Shown here: positions 24,924 through 38,328 of the stretch, in pieces | Layout of the letters: each line of letters begins with the position of its first letter | Position numbering within the stretch: the stretch's first letter is position 1 | NCBI GenBank assembly: GCA_963706885.1 | Contig: CAVPNX010000014.1 | Location: 62,001-126,000, forward strand | DNA: 64,000 bases | From: Prado023 sp963706885 | GTDB lineage: Bacteria > Actinomycetota > Actinomycetes > S36-B12 > CAIYMF01 | Direction of reading: 5' to 3' | Program-made: the position numbers and the translations under genes | The notes under the pieces: generated by a model | Databases searched by the model: none | What the model was told of the DNA's origin: nothing | The model's input: the letters and a program-made list of their open reading frames with translations, nothing else

Positions 24924-25933
24924 GCCTTCTCCTCCACCGCTGCCCGACGGGCGTCCATCGCGGCCACATGCCGGGCCTGCATCATGTGGCCCAGGCCCAC
25001 AGCATCCGAGAGCCGGGCGAACCCCCGGGCGGCCAGGAGGTCGTGCAGCTCGGCGGAGATCCGGGCCGGGGCGTGCGGGTCGTTGAACACGGCCGTGCCG
25101 ACCGAGACCGCACTGGCACCTGCGAGCAGGAACTCGAAGGCGTCCTGGCCGGTGCGGATGCCGCCCATGCCCAGGATCGGCACCTTCGGGAAGGCCGCGT
25201 GCACCTGCCACACGGCGCGCACCGCCACCGGGCGGATCGCCGGGCCGGACAGGCCACCGGTCATCCCGCCGAGCATCGGGCGCATGGTGTCCGGGTCGAT
25301 CACCATGCCGAGCAGCGTGTTGATCAGTGACAGCCCGTCGGCGCCCGCGTCGAGGACCGACTTGGCGATCGCCACGATGTCGGTGACGTCGGGGCTGAGC
25401 TTGGCCAGCACCGGGACGTCCGGCGACGTGTGCCGGCGGACCACCTGGACGACCGACCCGGCCGAGAACGGGTCGCAGGCGAACACCTGGCCGCGGGACT
25501 CGACGTTCGGGCAGGAGATGTTGACCTCCAGCGCGGCGATCCCCGGCTCATGGCGCAGCCGCTGGGCGAGCTTCTGGTACTCCTGCACCGACCCGCCGGC
25601 GATGGAGACGACGGTGCGGATGCCACGCTCGCGCAACCAGCGCAGGTCCTTGTTGATGAACTCCTCGATGCCGGGGCCCTGCAGGCCGATCGAGTTGAGC
25701 ATCCCCGACGGGGTCTCGGCCATCCGCGGAGTCGGCCGCCCGGAGCGTGGGTTGAGCATGATCGACTTGGTGACCACCGCGCCGATCGAGGTGAGGTCCA
25801 GGAACGGGGCCAGCTCGCGTCCGGCCGCAGCGCACCCGGACGCGGTCAGGACCGGGTCGGGCATCTGGAACGTGCCCAGCCGGGTGGACATGTCGACCCG
25901 TGCGGCACCGGGGACCGGCGCGCCGGCGGCCAT
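24920..25933 (-). CDS. pyrD: Dihydroorotate dehydrogenase, NAD-dependent catalytic subunit (class 1B)
   Basis: The product is 337 residues with an FMN TIM barrel. Motifs: PDPVLTASGCAAAGRELAPF, KSIMLNPRSGRPTPRM, NSIGLQGPG and LEVNISCPNVESRGQVF, where the active-site base Cys sits in NISCPN as in class 1B. AKLSPDVTDI and GMGGIRTGQDAFEFLLAGASAV follow. It oxidises dihydroorotate to orotate and passes electrons to PyrK, encoded immediately upstream with a 1-nt overlap. Confidence 0.96.
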   Translation of the reverse strand: MAAGAPVPGAARVDMSTRLGTFQMPDPVLTASGCAAAGRELAPFLDLTSIGAVVTKSIMLNPRSGRPTPRMAETPSGMLNSIGLQGPGIEEFINKDLRWLRERGIRTVVSIAGGSVQEYQKLAQRLRHEPGIAALEVNISCPNVESRGQVFACDPFSAGSVVQVVRRHTSPDVPVLAKLSPDVTDIVAIAKSVLDAGADGLSLINTLLGMVIDPDTMRPMLGGMTGGLSGPAIRPVAVRAVWQVHAAFPKVPILGMGGIRTGQDAFEFLLAGASAVSVGTAVFNDPHAPARISAELHDLLAARGFARLSDAVGLGHMMQARHVAAMDARRAAVEEKA

Positions 25934-26786
25934 CAGTGCCCCCCTGCCACGGGAGCGCCCAGGGTGTCCGGTGGGACGGTGCCCACCTCCGACCAGCGGA
26001 CATCGCTGCCGCGGAACACCGGCCCGTCGGTGCAGGAGCGCACCATCCGGGTGACGCCGTCCGAGCCGCGCACGGGCAGCACGCAGGTCATGCACACACC
26101 GATCCCGCACGCCATCGACTCCTCGACCGCGCACTGGCTGTGCACCCCGGTCTCGGCAGCGACGCCGGCGACCGCGGCCAGCATGGCCATCGGCCCGCAC
26201 GCGTACACGACGTCCGCGCCCGAGGCCCGGATGATGTCCGGCAGCGGGTCGGTGACCCGACCGCGGATCCCCAGCGAGCCGTCATCGGTCGTGACCGTGA
26301 CCGACGCCGACGCGCGCTTGGCCTCCAGGACCCCGAAGAGCCGGTCCTCGGTCGCCGCCCCGAGCACCATGTCCACGCGGCAGCCCCGTGCGCGCAGCTG
26401 CTCGGAGAGCATGAACAGGGGTGCCGCGCCGTACCCGCCGGCCACCAGCACGCAGGACACCGGCTCCTTGGGCAGCGTGAACGGCCGGCCCAGCGGGCCG
26501 ATCACGTCGAGCTTGTCCCCACGCCGGCGGTCCGCCAGCCACCGGGTGCCCTTGCCGTGGGTCGCGAACACGACCTCGACCGTGCCGCCCGCGGCCCCGC
26601 CGGGGGTGACCCGATGGATGGAGAACGCCCGGCGCAGGAGCATGCCCGAGCCCTCACCGCCCACCGCCAGGGCCACGAAGTGCCCGGGTCGGGTTGCCTC
26701 CGGGATGCCCGGCGCCACCAGGGTGAGGTGGTGGTAGGCACCCGTGCGGCGCAGGCTGACGACCTCGGCGGTGACCTGGACCGACA

Positions 26787-26787
<1 letters not shown>
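25933..26787 (-). CDS. pyrK: Dihydroorotate dehydrogenase electron-transfer subunit
   Basis: The product is 284 residues. The FAD-binding ferredoxin-reductase-like domain has GHFVALAVGGEGSGMLLRRAFSIH (R-x-F-S-I flavin motif) and DVIGPLGRPF. An NAD-binding domain with VLVAGGYGAAPLF follows. The C-terminal [2Fe-2S] site has Cys residues in HSQCAVEESMACGIGVCMTC and VRSCTDGPVF. It transfers electrons from PyrD to NAD+. It starts at TGATG overlapping the carB stop. Confidence 0.96.
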
Positions 26788-30099
<3,312 letters not shown>

Positions 30100-30116
<17 letters not shown>

Positions 30117-30165
30117 CGACGGCCTCCCTGCTGCTGGTGCCGGACATGGCCGTGAGGATGGGCAT
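30100..30165 (-). CDS. 21-codon leader ORF overlapping the carB start
   Basis: ATG 30165 lies 6 nt after the AAGGAG SD held in the PyrR hairpin. It encodes MPILTAMSGTSSREAVDAAA plus His, and stops at TGA 30102-30100, 17 nt inside carB in another frame. The carB SD lies within it. Ribosomes released onto this ORF would cross the carB start, which suggests translational coupling. The first bases (TGGGCGATGCCCA) resemble the pyrR start region (TGGGCGTGCCCA), so the ORF may be a remnant of a copied pyrR leader. Expression is not shown by sequence alone. Confidence 0.65.
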
Positions 30166-30171
30166 CGCCCA

Positions 30172-30206
30172 CTCCTTCCCCGCCTCGCAGGACGGACTTA
30201 AAGGAG
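30172..30206 (-). promoter_or_regulatory. PyrR-binding leader hairpin in front of carB
   Basis: In RNA sense CUCCUU (30206-30201) pairs with the SD AAGGAG (30177-30172). Inside this stem, CCG/CGG encloses a loop that together reads GUCCUGCGAGGC, an exact match to the PyrR recognition consensus RUCCNGNGAGGY. PyrR-UMP binding should hold the SD closed. Two GAAGCCTCC copies lie immediately upstream, around 30203-30224, each offering a further anti-SD CCUCC. Confidence 0.85.
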
Positions 30207-30235
30207 GCTTCCGATGGAGGCTTCAGTTGGCGCCG

Positions 30236-30241
30236 ATCATA
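30236..30241 (-). promoter_or_regulatory. -10 box (TATGAT) of the carB-pyrK-pyrD-pyrF unit
   Basis: TATGAT on the minus strand (30241-30236) would place the RNA start near 30229, about 20 nt before the PyrR hairpin. The -35 region is GC-rich and weak. This gives carB a promoter independent of pyrR. Confidence 0.6.
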
Positions 30242-30332
30242 CCGGGCGACCCGCGGGCGCACCGCGAGGCCCGGCGGCACAGCGGGCCGCGGCGCGGGCC
30301 CGGGGCCCCGGACCGCGCACTACCCTCGCCCT

Positions 30333-31254
30333 GTGCCCTCCCCGTCCCAGCACCGCGCGAACGACCGGCCGGTGGAGCACCTGCGCGTGGCGGTGTCCGG
30401 CCACCCCGGGACGCAGGTCCGGGTGGAGGTGCACCACCCGGAGGCCCCGATCGTCGCGCTGTTCGAGGCCGGCCTCGGGCTGCCGCTGGAGGTGTGGCAT
30501 CCGGTTGTCGCGAACCTGCCGGGGGTCTGCTGCATCCTCGCCGACCGCCCCGGCCTGGGCGGGTCGACCCGGTGGGCGCACCCACCCGGGCTCACGGACC
30601 AGGTGGGCCTGATCGGCGACGTCCTGGCAGCCGCGTTGGATCCCGCCCGACCTGTGGCGCTCGTCGGGCACTCCTACGCCGGGATCCTCGTGGAGGCCTT
30701 CGCCCGGGTGCACCCGCACCAGGTCCGCGCCCTCGTCCTGGTGGATCCCTCGCTGCCGGAGCATGAGGCGTTGACCCTGACCCCGCTCGAGCGCTTCCCC
30801 GACCTCACCCGGGATCTGGCTCGCCGCCTGGGTGGGATCGGGCGATGGGTCGGCTGGGCAGTTGCCGCCGCAGGCACCGTGGGCCCCGGTGCGGGCGGCA
30901 GCGCCGCCGAGCCCATCGCACGGGCCTACTGCGGACCCGCTGCACCAACAGACCGTGATCGACGAGCTGCTGGCCATCGGCCAGGAGTCGCAGGAGTTGC
31001 TCTCGCTCGCGGTGGGCAATCGCCTGCCACCCGTGCCGATCCGGATCCTCGGCGCCACCCGTCGGGCTGGTCCGCTGCCCCGGCGGCGGGGCAGGTGGTT
31101 GGCGGACCTGCGCAGGCGCAGCATCACGCTCGGCCCGACCGCGCAGGTGGTCGAGGTTGAGGGCGCCCACCTGCTCATGCTGGACAACCCGCAGGCGACG
31201 TCGACCGCGATCGTGGACGCCATGGCCCCGATCGCCGGCCCGGAGTCGTCCTAG
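30333..31254 (+). CDS. Alpha/beta hydrolase (one +1 frameshift near 30932)
   Basis: GTG 30333 follows a TACCCT -10 box by 6 nt (leaderless). The alpha/beta fold shows ILADRPGLGGSTRW, the nucleophile elbow VALVGHSYAGILVEAF (Ser in GHSYAG), LVLVDPSLPEHE, and the C-terminal His in EVEGAHLLMLDNPQA. The frame breaks after ARAY. Removing one base at about 30932 continues into ADPLHQQTVIDELLAI. The restored length is about 306. The substrate is unknown. It lies opposite to the pyrimidine genes, separating carA-cbp from carB, and shares a CTAG double stop with the cellobiose phosphorylase gene. Confidence 0.85.
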
Positions 31255-33753
31255 AGGGTCGCCTGCACCTCGACCACGGAACCGGCCGGGGCGAGGGGCA
31301 CGAGGTTGCCCGCGACCGGCTGGCCGTCGACCACGAGACTCGCTCGCGAGCCGGGGGCGCCGGAGTTCGTGACGCTGATCCGGTAGGTGGCCCCACGGAA
31401 CACCCGGGTGACGTCCCAGTTCGGCACGTCCGGGCCGATCTGCGGGTCGATGACCAGCCCGTCGTAGGTCGGGCGCACCCCGAGCAGGTACTGCGACACG
31501 GTCACGAAGTTCCAGGCGGCCGTCCCGGTGAGCCAGGAGTTCTTCGCCTCGCCGTGGCGGGGAGCCTCCTTGCCGGCGATCATCTGGGCGTAGACGTACG
31601 GCTCGAGCCGGTGGATCTCGGAGATGTCCTCGCGGTAGGCCGGGGTGATCCGCCGGTAGTAGTCGAAGGCGCGCTCACCGCGGCCGACCATCGTCTCGGC
31701 GATGATCACCCACGGGTTGTTGTGGCAGAAGATCCCACCGTTCTCCTTGTAGCCCGGCGGGTACGTCGAGACCTCGCCCAACTCGATCCGGTAGCTGGTG
31801 TACGCGGGGTACTGCAGGACCAGTCCGTGCTCGGTGCCGAGCAGCTCGCCGACGGAGTCCAGGGCCTGCACCGCCACGCTGCTGGCGTGCTCCGGGTCGG
31901 CCGGGTCGGTGGCCGTCAGGCCGATCCCACCCATGATGGCCATCCCCTGCGGCTCGATCCAGATCTTGCCCTCCTCGTGGGCGTCGGTGCCGACCGGCTG
32001 GCCGTAGAAGTCGTAGGCCCGCAGGAACCACTGCCCGTCCCAGCCGTGGGCCAGCACGGCCGCACGCATCTCGTCCACGGCAGCACGTGCGCGTGCGGCC
32101 ACATCGGCCAGGCCCCGGCGCTCTGCGATCTCGGCGTACTCCGGGCCGATCGCGGCGAACATGGCGGCGATGAACACCGACTCCGCCGTCCCGCCCGCCT
32201 GGTTCTCGGTGGTCTGGAAGGACTCCCCGGGCTCGGTGGAGAAGCAGTTGAGGTTCAGGCAGTCGTTCCAGTCCGCGCGGCCGATCAGCGGCAGGCCGTG
32301 CGGGCCGCGGTTGGCATGAGTGAACTCGAACGAGCGGGTCAGGTGCTCGAACAGCGGTGCGGCCTGCGCCTCGTCGTTGTCGAAGGGGACCATCTCGTCG
32401 AGGATCGACCAGTCGCCGGTCTCCTTGAGGTACCCGGCGACACCGAGGATGAGCCACAGCGGGTCGTCGTTGAACCCGGACCCGACGTCGTTGTTCCCGC
32501 GCTTGGTCAGCGGCTGGTACTGGTGGTAGGCCGAGCCGTCCGGGAACTGCGTGGCGGCGATGTCGAGGATCCGTTCGCGGGCGCGGTCGGGCACAAGGTG
32601 CACGAACCCGAGGAGGTCCTGGTTCGAGTCGCGGAAGCCCATGCCGCGGCCGATCCCGGTCTCGAAGTACGACGCGGAGCGCGACATGTTGAACGTGACC
32701 ATGCACTGGTACTGGTTCCAGATGTTGACCATCCGGTCGAGCTTCTCGTCGGTGGACCGCACCGTGAAGGTGGTGAGCAGCCGGTCCCAGTGCGCCTTCA
32801 GCTCGGCGAACGCGGCGTCCGTCTGCTCCTCGGTCGCGAAGGCTGCGAGCAGCTCGTGCGCCCGGGACTTCTCCACGACCTGGCCCTCGGCGATGCCCGC
32901 CGCCGCGTCCGCAGGTGCCCACTTGGCCTCGCGGGGGTTCTCGATGTAGCCCAGGACGAACGTGAAGCTGCGCGACTCCCCCGGCGCCAGGTCCACGGCG
33001 AGGTGGTGCGAGCCGATCGGGTACCAGCCCGAGGCGATGGAGTTCGCGGCTGCACCGGCGCGCGGAACGGCGGCCTCGCCCAGCGAGTTGTAGGCCCCCA
33101 CGAACGTGTCGCGGTCGGTGTCGAAGCCCGCGGCCCGGGTGTTCACCGCGTAGACCGCGTAGTGGTCGCGACGCTCCCGGTACTCGGTGCGGTGGTAGAT
33201 GGCCGATCCGTACGGGCCGTCGAGCTCGACCTCCACCTCGGCCAGGGACAGGTTGCGCTGGTAGTTGGTCTGGTCGTCGTGGGCGTTCCAGAGCGCGAAC
33301 TCCAGGAACGAGAAGAGCCCGACCGACTTGACCTGTGCGGAGTCGTTCGTCAGGGTCACCTGCTGGACCTCGGCGTTGCGCCCGAGCGGGACGAAGTACA
33401 GCACCGAGGCCGTCAGCCCACCCCGCGAGCCGGTGATCCGCGTGTAGCCCATGCCGTGCCGGGCCTCGAAGGAGTCCAGCTCGGCCTTCACCGGCAGCCA
33501 CGACGGGGTCCAGACGTCACCGCCGTCGTTGAGGTAGAAGTACCGACCGCCGGCGTCGTTCGGGATGTTGTTGTAGCGGTAGCGCGTGAGCCGACGCATC
33601 CGGGCGTCGCGGTAGAACGTGTAGCCCCCGGCGGTGTGCGACACCAGCGAGAAGAACTCCTCGCGACCCCAGGTAGTTGATCCACGGGTAGGGCGTGCGC
33701 GGGGTCGTGATGACGTACTCACGGGCCTCGTCGTCGAAGTGCCCGAAGCGCAT
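31251..33753 (-). CDS. cbp: Cellobiose phosphorylase, GH94 (one +1 frameshift near 33668)
   Basis: ATG 33753 opens MRFGHFDDEAREYVITTPRT, then PYPWINYLG. One extra G in the GGGG at 33667-33670 shifts the frame, and it continues REEFFSLVSHTAGGYTFYRDA. The restored length is about 833. Conserved GH94 elements follow: NNIPNDAGGRYFYLNDGGDVWTPSW, GIGRGMGFRDSNQDLLGFVH, KRGNNDVGSGFNDDPLW, and the acid Asp in GRADWNDCLNLNCFST. The whole closely resembles what I recall of Cellulomonas cellobiose phosphorylase, which converts cellobiose and phosphate to glucose-1-phosphate and glucose. It begins 1 nt after the carA stop, so it appears to be the last gene of the pyrR operon. Confidence 0.93.
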
Positions 33754-33754
33754 G

Positions 33755-34903
33755 TCATGCCTCCATGAGTTCGGCGAAGCGATCGAAGAGGTAGGCCGAG
33801 TCGTGCGGTCCGGCGGCCGCCTCCGGGTGGTACTGCACGGAGAAGGCTGGCACGTCCAGGCAGCGCAGTCCCTCCACGACGTCGTCGTTGAGGCAGACGT
33901 GACTCACCTCGACCTGGCCGAACTCGGTGTCGGAGATGCGGTCCAGCGGCGCGTCGACGGCGAACCCGTGGTTGTGCGCGGTGATCTCGACCCGGCCGGT
34001 GGCCCGGTCGGACACGGGCTGGTTGATGCCGCGGTGGCCGTACCCCAGCTTGTAGGTGCCGAACCCGAGGGCCCGGCCGAGGATCTGGTTGCCGAAGCAG
34101 ATCCCGAACACGGGGATGCGCTCGGCCAGCAGGGCGCGCACCTGGGCGACCGCGTGGTCGGCGGTGGCGGGGTCACCGGGTCCGTTGGAGAAGAACACGC
34201 CGACCGGACCGTCGACCGCCTGCGCGCGCACGACCAGGTCCTCAGGTGAGATCCCTGCCGGAAGCACGTGCACGCGCATCCCCCGCTCGGCCATCCGCAC
34301 CGGGGTCATCGCCTTGATGCCGAGGTCGACGGCCAGGACCGTGGCCACCTGCTCCCCCGTGGCCTCCACGACGTACTCCTGGGACGTGGTCACCTCGGCG
34401 GTCAGGTCGGCTCCGGCCATCGGCGGGCTGGCAAGCACCGCCGCGTGCATCGCGGCGAACCCCTGCCCGGCGGCCTCCCCGGAGAAGATCCCGGCGCGCA
34501 TCGCCCCCCGCTCGCGCAGGTGGCGGGTCAGGGCGCGGGTGTCGACCCCGCTGATCCCGACGACGCCGTAGCGCACGAGCTCCTCGTCCAGCGAGCGCGT
34601 GGAGCGCCAGTTCGACGGCCGGCGCGCCGGGTCCCGCACGACGTAGCCGGCCACCCAGATGCGACCGGACTCCGGATCCTCGTCGTTGACCCCGGTGTTG
34701 CCGATGTGCGGGGCGGTCATGACGACCACCTGCCGGTGGTAGGACGGGTCGGTCAGGGTCTCCTGGTACCCGGACATGCCGGTGGAGAAGACCGCCTCCC
34801 CCACAGTCGAGCCGATCGCGCCATAGGCCTGGCCGGTGAAGGTGCGGCCGTCCTCGAGCACCAGGACGGCGGGGACGTGGCCGGTCGGGTCGGTGGTGTT
34901 CAT
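33755..34903 (-). CDS. carA: Carbamoyl-phosphate synthase small (glutaminase) subunit
   Basis: The product is 382 residues. The N-terminal CarA domain (VLVLEDGRTFTGQAYGAIG ... STGMSGYQETLTDPSY) is followed by a class I glutamine amidotransferase with the nucleophile box VFGICFGNQILGRALG (Cys) and the His/Glu of SVQYHPEAAAGP. It supplies ammonia to CarB. The ATG overlaps the stop of the upstream membrane-protein gene (TGATG). Unlike the usual order, carB does not follow directly. Confidence 0.97.
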   Translation of the reverse strand: MNTTDPTGHVPAVLVLEDGRTFTGQAYGAIGSTVGEAVFSTGMSGYQETLTDPSYHRQVVVMTAPHIGNTGVNDEDPESGRIWVAGYVVRDPARRPSNWRSTRSLDEELVRYGVVGISGVDTRALTRHLRERGAMRAGIFSGEAAGQGFAAMHAAVLASPPMAGADLTAEVTTSQEYVVEATGEQVATVLAVDLGIKAMTPVRMAERGMRVHVLPAGISPEDLVVRAQAVDGPVGVFFSNGPGDPATADHAVAQVRALLAERIPVFGICFGNQILGRALGFGTYKLGYGHRGINQPVSDRATGRVEITAHNHGFAVDAPLDRISDTEFGQVEVSHVCLNDDVVEGLRCLDVPAFSVQYHPEAAAGPHDSAYLFDRFAELMEA

Positions 34904-35460
34904 CAGGATCCTCGCGGGGTCGGGACGAGCGCGGACAGCGTCTCGGCCGTGGTGATGTGCAGCTCGGGGTCGTCGGCCCGGAAGCCCGTGTCGACCACGC
35001 GACCACCGAGCTGCCAGGTGATCAGGATCAGTCCGCCGGCCTCGAAGGCCTTCTGGGCCTGCCCGGACCCGAGGCGGACGGCGCGCAGGTCGGTGCGTGG
35101 GATCCAGAGGTCGACCTCGCCGACCCGCTGGATGAGCACGCCCTGCTCCCCCGCCCGGAGCACGGCACGGCCCCGGTGCCCCAACCCGTGGGCGACGATC
35201 CGGTCCAACAGGTCCCCGGAGGTCGTGGTGGCGACGTACTGGCCGGCAACACCCGCCGCGGAGCCCTCGGCCAGCACCTCGCTCGGTGGTGTCGGGGGCG
35301 TCGGGATGTCGGCCTGCCGCGCCTCCCGGGCGCGCCACCCGCGCAGCATCCCCCAGACCGCCAGGCCGATCACGCCCAGGACGGCGGCGGTCAGCGCGAG
35401 CCGGGGCCCCCAGGCCGTGACGGGCGCCGACTCGGCGGCGAGGATCGAGGTGCCGATCAC
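34903..35460 (-). CDS. Membrane-anchored PH-like domain protein conserved in the pyrimidine operon
   Basis: The product is 185 residues. One N-terminal transmembrane helix (LALTAAVLGVIGLAVWGML) is followed by a charged linker and a soluble beta-rich domain (YVATTTSGDLLDRIVAHGLG, VLIQRVGEVDLWIPRTDLRAVRLGSGQAQKAF, GGLILITWQLGG). A protein of this layout sits between pyrC and carA in Streptomyces-type operons, where it is annotated only as a membrane or PH-like protein. Its role is unknown. GTG overlaps the pyrC stop by 4 nt. Confidence 0.85.
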   Translation of the reverse strand: MIGTSILAAESAPVTAWGPRLALTAAVLGVIGLAVWGMLRGWRAREARQADIPTPPTPPSEVLAEGSAAGVAGQYVATTTSGDLLDRIVAHGLGHRGRAVLRAGEQGVLIQRVGEVDLWIPRTDLRAVRLGSGQAQKAFEAGGLILITWQLGGRVVDTGFRADDPELHITTAETLSALVPTPRGS

Positions 35461-36751
35461 GTGGGATCCACCAGCGCGCGCTCGAGGACCGTCGCCCGCC
35501 CGCGCAGGAACGTGGCCACGACCGGCGTCGGCAGGTCACGCCCGGCGTACGGGTTGTTCCGGCTCCGGGACGCCGATGCCACCGGGTCCACCTGGGCGCG
35601 CCCGGAGGGATCCACGAGGACCAGGTTGGCGGGCTCCCCCGCGGCGATCGGCCGGCCCTGGCCCGTCCGGCGACCGATCTCGGCCGGGCGCACGCTCATC
35701 GCCTGCGCGATCCCCGCCCAGTCCATCCGCCCCGGGAGCAGCATCGTGTCGATCACCACGGCGAGGGCCTGCTCGAGGCCGAGCATGCCGAAGGCGGCAA
35801 CCGCCCACTCGCACTCCTTGTCCTCCGTGGGGTGTGGCGCGTGGTCCGTGGCGACGATGTCGATGGTCCCGTCGGCCAGGCCGGCGCGGACCGCCTCGAC
35901 GTCGGCCACCCGACGCAGTGGCGGGTTCACCTTGTACACCGGGTCGTAGGTCGCGGCGAGGTCCTCGGACAGCAGCAGGTGGTGCGGGGTGACCTCAGCG
36001 GTGACGTCGATCCCCCGGGACTTCGCCCAGCGGATGATCTCCACGGATCCGGCGGTCGAGACGTGGCAGACGTGCAGCCGCGACCCGACATGCTCGGCCA
36101 GCAGGACGTCGCGGGCGATGATCGCCTCCTCGGCGACGGCCGGCCAGCCGCGCAGGCCCAGGCGCCCGGACAGCTCGCCCTCGTTCATCTGGGCGTCCTC
36201 GGTGAGCCGGGGCTCCTGGGAGTGCTGGGCGATCACCCCGTCGAAGGCCTTGACGTACTCCAGCGCGCGACGCATCAGCACGGCGTCCGAGACGCACCTG
36301 CCGTCGTCGGAGAAGACCCGGACCCCGGCCGCCGAGTCGGCCATCGCGCCCAGCTCGGCCAGCTGCGTGCCACCGAGGCCGACGGTGACGGCGCCAACCG
36401 GGAACACGTCGACCAGGCCCGCCCGCTTGCCCAGGTGCCAGACCTGCTCGACGACGCCGGCAGTGTCGGCCACCGGATCGGTGTTGGCCATGGCGTGCAC
36501 GGCGGTGTACCCGCCGAGGGCCGCAGCGCGCGAGCCGGTCAGGACCGTCTCGGCGTCCTCGCGCCCGGGCTCGCGCAGGTGCGTGTGCAGGTCCACCAGG
36601 CCGGGCAGGGCGATCAGCCCGGCGGCGGGCACAACCGTCGCGCCATCGTCGGACAGGGAGCCGGCCGCACCGATCTCGGCGATCAGCCCACCCTCGAGAC
36701 GCAGGTCGACGGCGTCCCCACCCAGGGGGCGGGCTCCGGTGATCAGGTAGG

Positions 36752-36755
<4 letters not shown>
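35457..36755 (-). CDS. pyrC: Dihydroorotase
   Basis: The product is 432 residues in the amidohydrolase fold. The first metal site is GLVDLHTHLREPGREDAETV (HxHxR). The AMANTDPVAD and FSDDGRCVSD segments follow, then metal and substrate residues in IAQHSQEPRL and HVCHVSTAGSVEIIRWAK, and the catalytic Asp in IVATDHAPHP. It cyclises carbamoyl-aspartate. The ATG overlaps the pyrB stop (ATGA). Confidence 0.97.
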
Positions 36756-37680
<925 letters not shown>

Positions 37681-37684
<4 letters not shown>

Positions 37685-38217
37685 GCCTGCTCCCCGATGA
37701 CGACCTCGTCGGTCCCGTCGATCTCGGCCACGCGCACCTGCACGGACTGGCTCAGCGAGGTGGGGACGTTCTTGCCGACGTAGTCCGCGCGGATCGGGAA
37801 CTCGCGGTGGCCGCGGTCGACCAGCACCGCCAGGCGGACGGCCTTCGGCCGGCCGAGCTCGGACAGTGCGTCCAGGGCGGCGCGCACGCTGCGACCGCTG
37901 AAGAGCACGTCGTCGACGAGGATCACGGTGCGCCCATCGATGCCCCCGACGGGCACCTCCGTGCGCTCCAGGGCACGGGTCGGGCGCAGGCGCAGGTCGT
38001 CGCGGAACATGGTGATGTCCAGCGAGCCGACGACCGGGGCCGACTCGGGCTCGATCGCGGCCAGGCGCTCGGCGATGCGGTGGGCCAGGGGAACCCCACG
38101 ACTGGGGATGCCCAGCAGGACCAGGTCCTGCGCGCCCTTCTCGCGTTCGAGGATCTCGTGGGCGATCCGCGACAGTGCGCGGTTGATGTCGGACTGATCG
38201 AGCACGCGGGTGGGCAC
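37681..38217 (-). CDS. pyrR: Bifunctional pyrimidine operon regulator / uracil phosphoribosyltransferase
   Basis: The product is 178 residues with a PRTase fold. The PRPP loop VILVDDVLFSGRSVRAALDAL and the start VLDQSDINRALSRIAHEILE are typical of PyrR. The start was chosen as GTG 38217: the SD AAGGAG (38228-38223) lies 5 nt upstream, whereas a GTG at 38223 would overlap that SD. It binds UMP-dependently to leader RNA. Two matching sites exist in this window, one on its own mRNA and one before carB. Confidence 0.96.
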
Positions 38218-38222
38218 GCCCA

Positions 38223-38258
38223 CTCCTTCCCCGCCTCACGGGACGGTCGTTAAAGGAG
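38223..38258 (-). promoter_or_regulatory. PyrR-binding leader hairpin in front of pyrR
   Basis: In RNA sense CUCCUU (38258-38253) pairs with the SD AAGGAG (38228-38223). The inner CCG/CGG stem and loop contain GUCCCGUGAGGC, an exact match to RUCCNGNGAGGY. Binding would sequester the pyrR SD, i.e. translational repression as described for Mycobacterium smegmatis pyrR. Confidence 0.88.
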
Positions 38259-38284
38259 GTCGTCGGGGATCGACGTCGCGGCCC

Positions 38285-38290
38285 ATCCTA
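38285..38290 (-). promoter_or_regulatory. -10 box (TAGGAT) of the pyrR operon
   Basis: TAGGAT on the minus strand lies about 26 nt before the PyrR hairpin, predicting an RNA start near 38278. A TTGCCT upstream is too far (22-nt spacer) to be a convincing -35. Confidence 0.5.
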
Positions 38291-38328
38291 GCCGCGCCGG
38301 ACCTGCGCCCGGAGGCAACCCGCGCCGA

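Noticed and set aside
30333..33753. Horizontal island with mobile-element ends around the cellobiose phosphorylase and hydrolase genes
   Set aside because: No transposase, integrase, tRNA or terminal repeats were seen and codon use looks like the neighbours, so transfer is not supported by the sequence.
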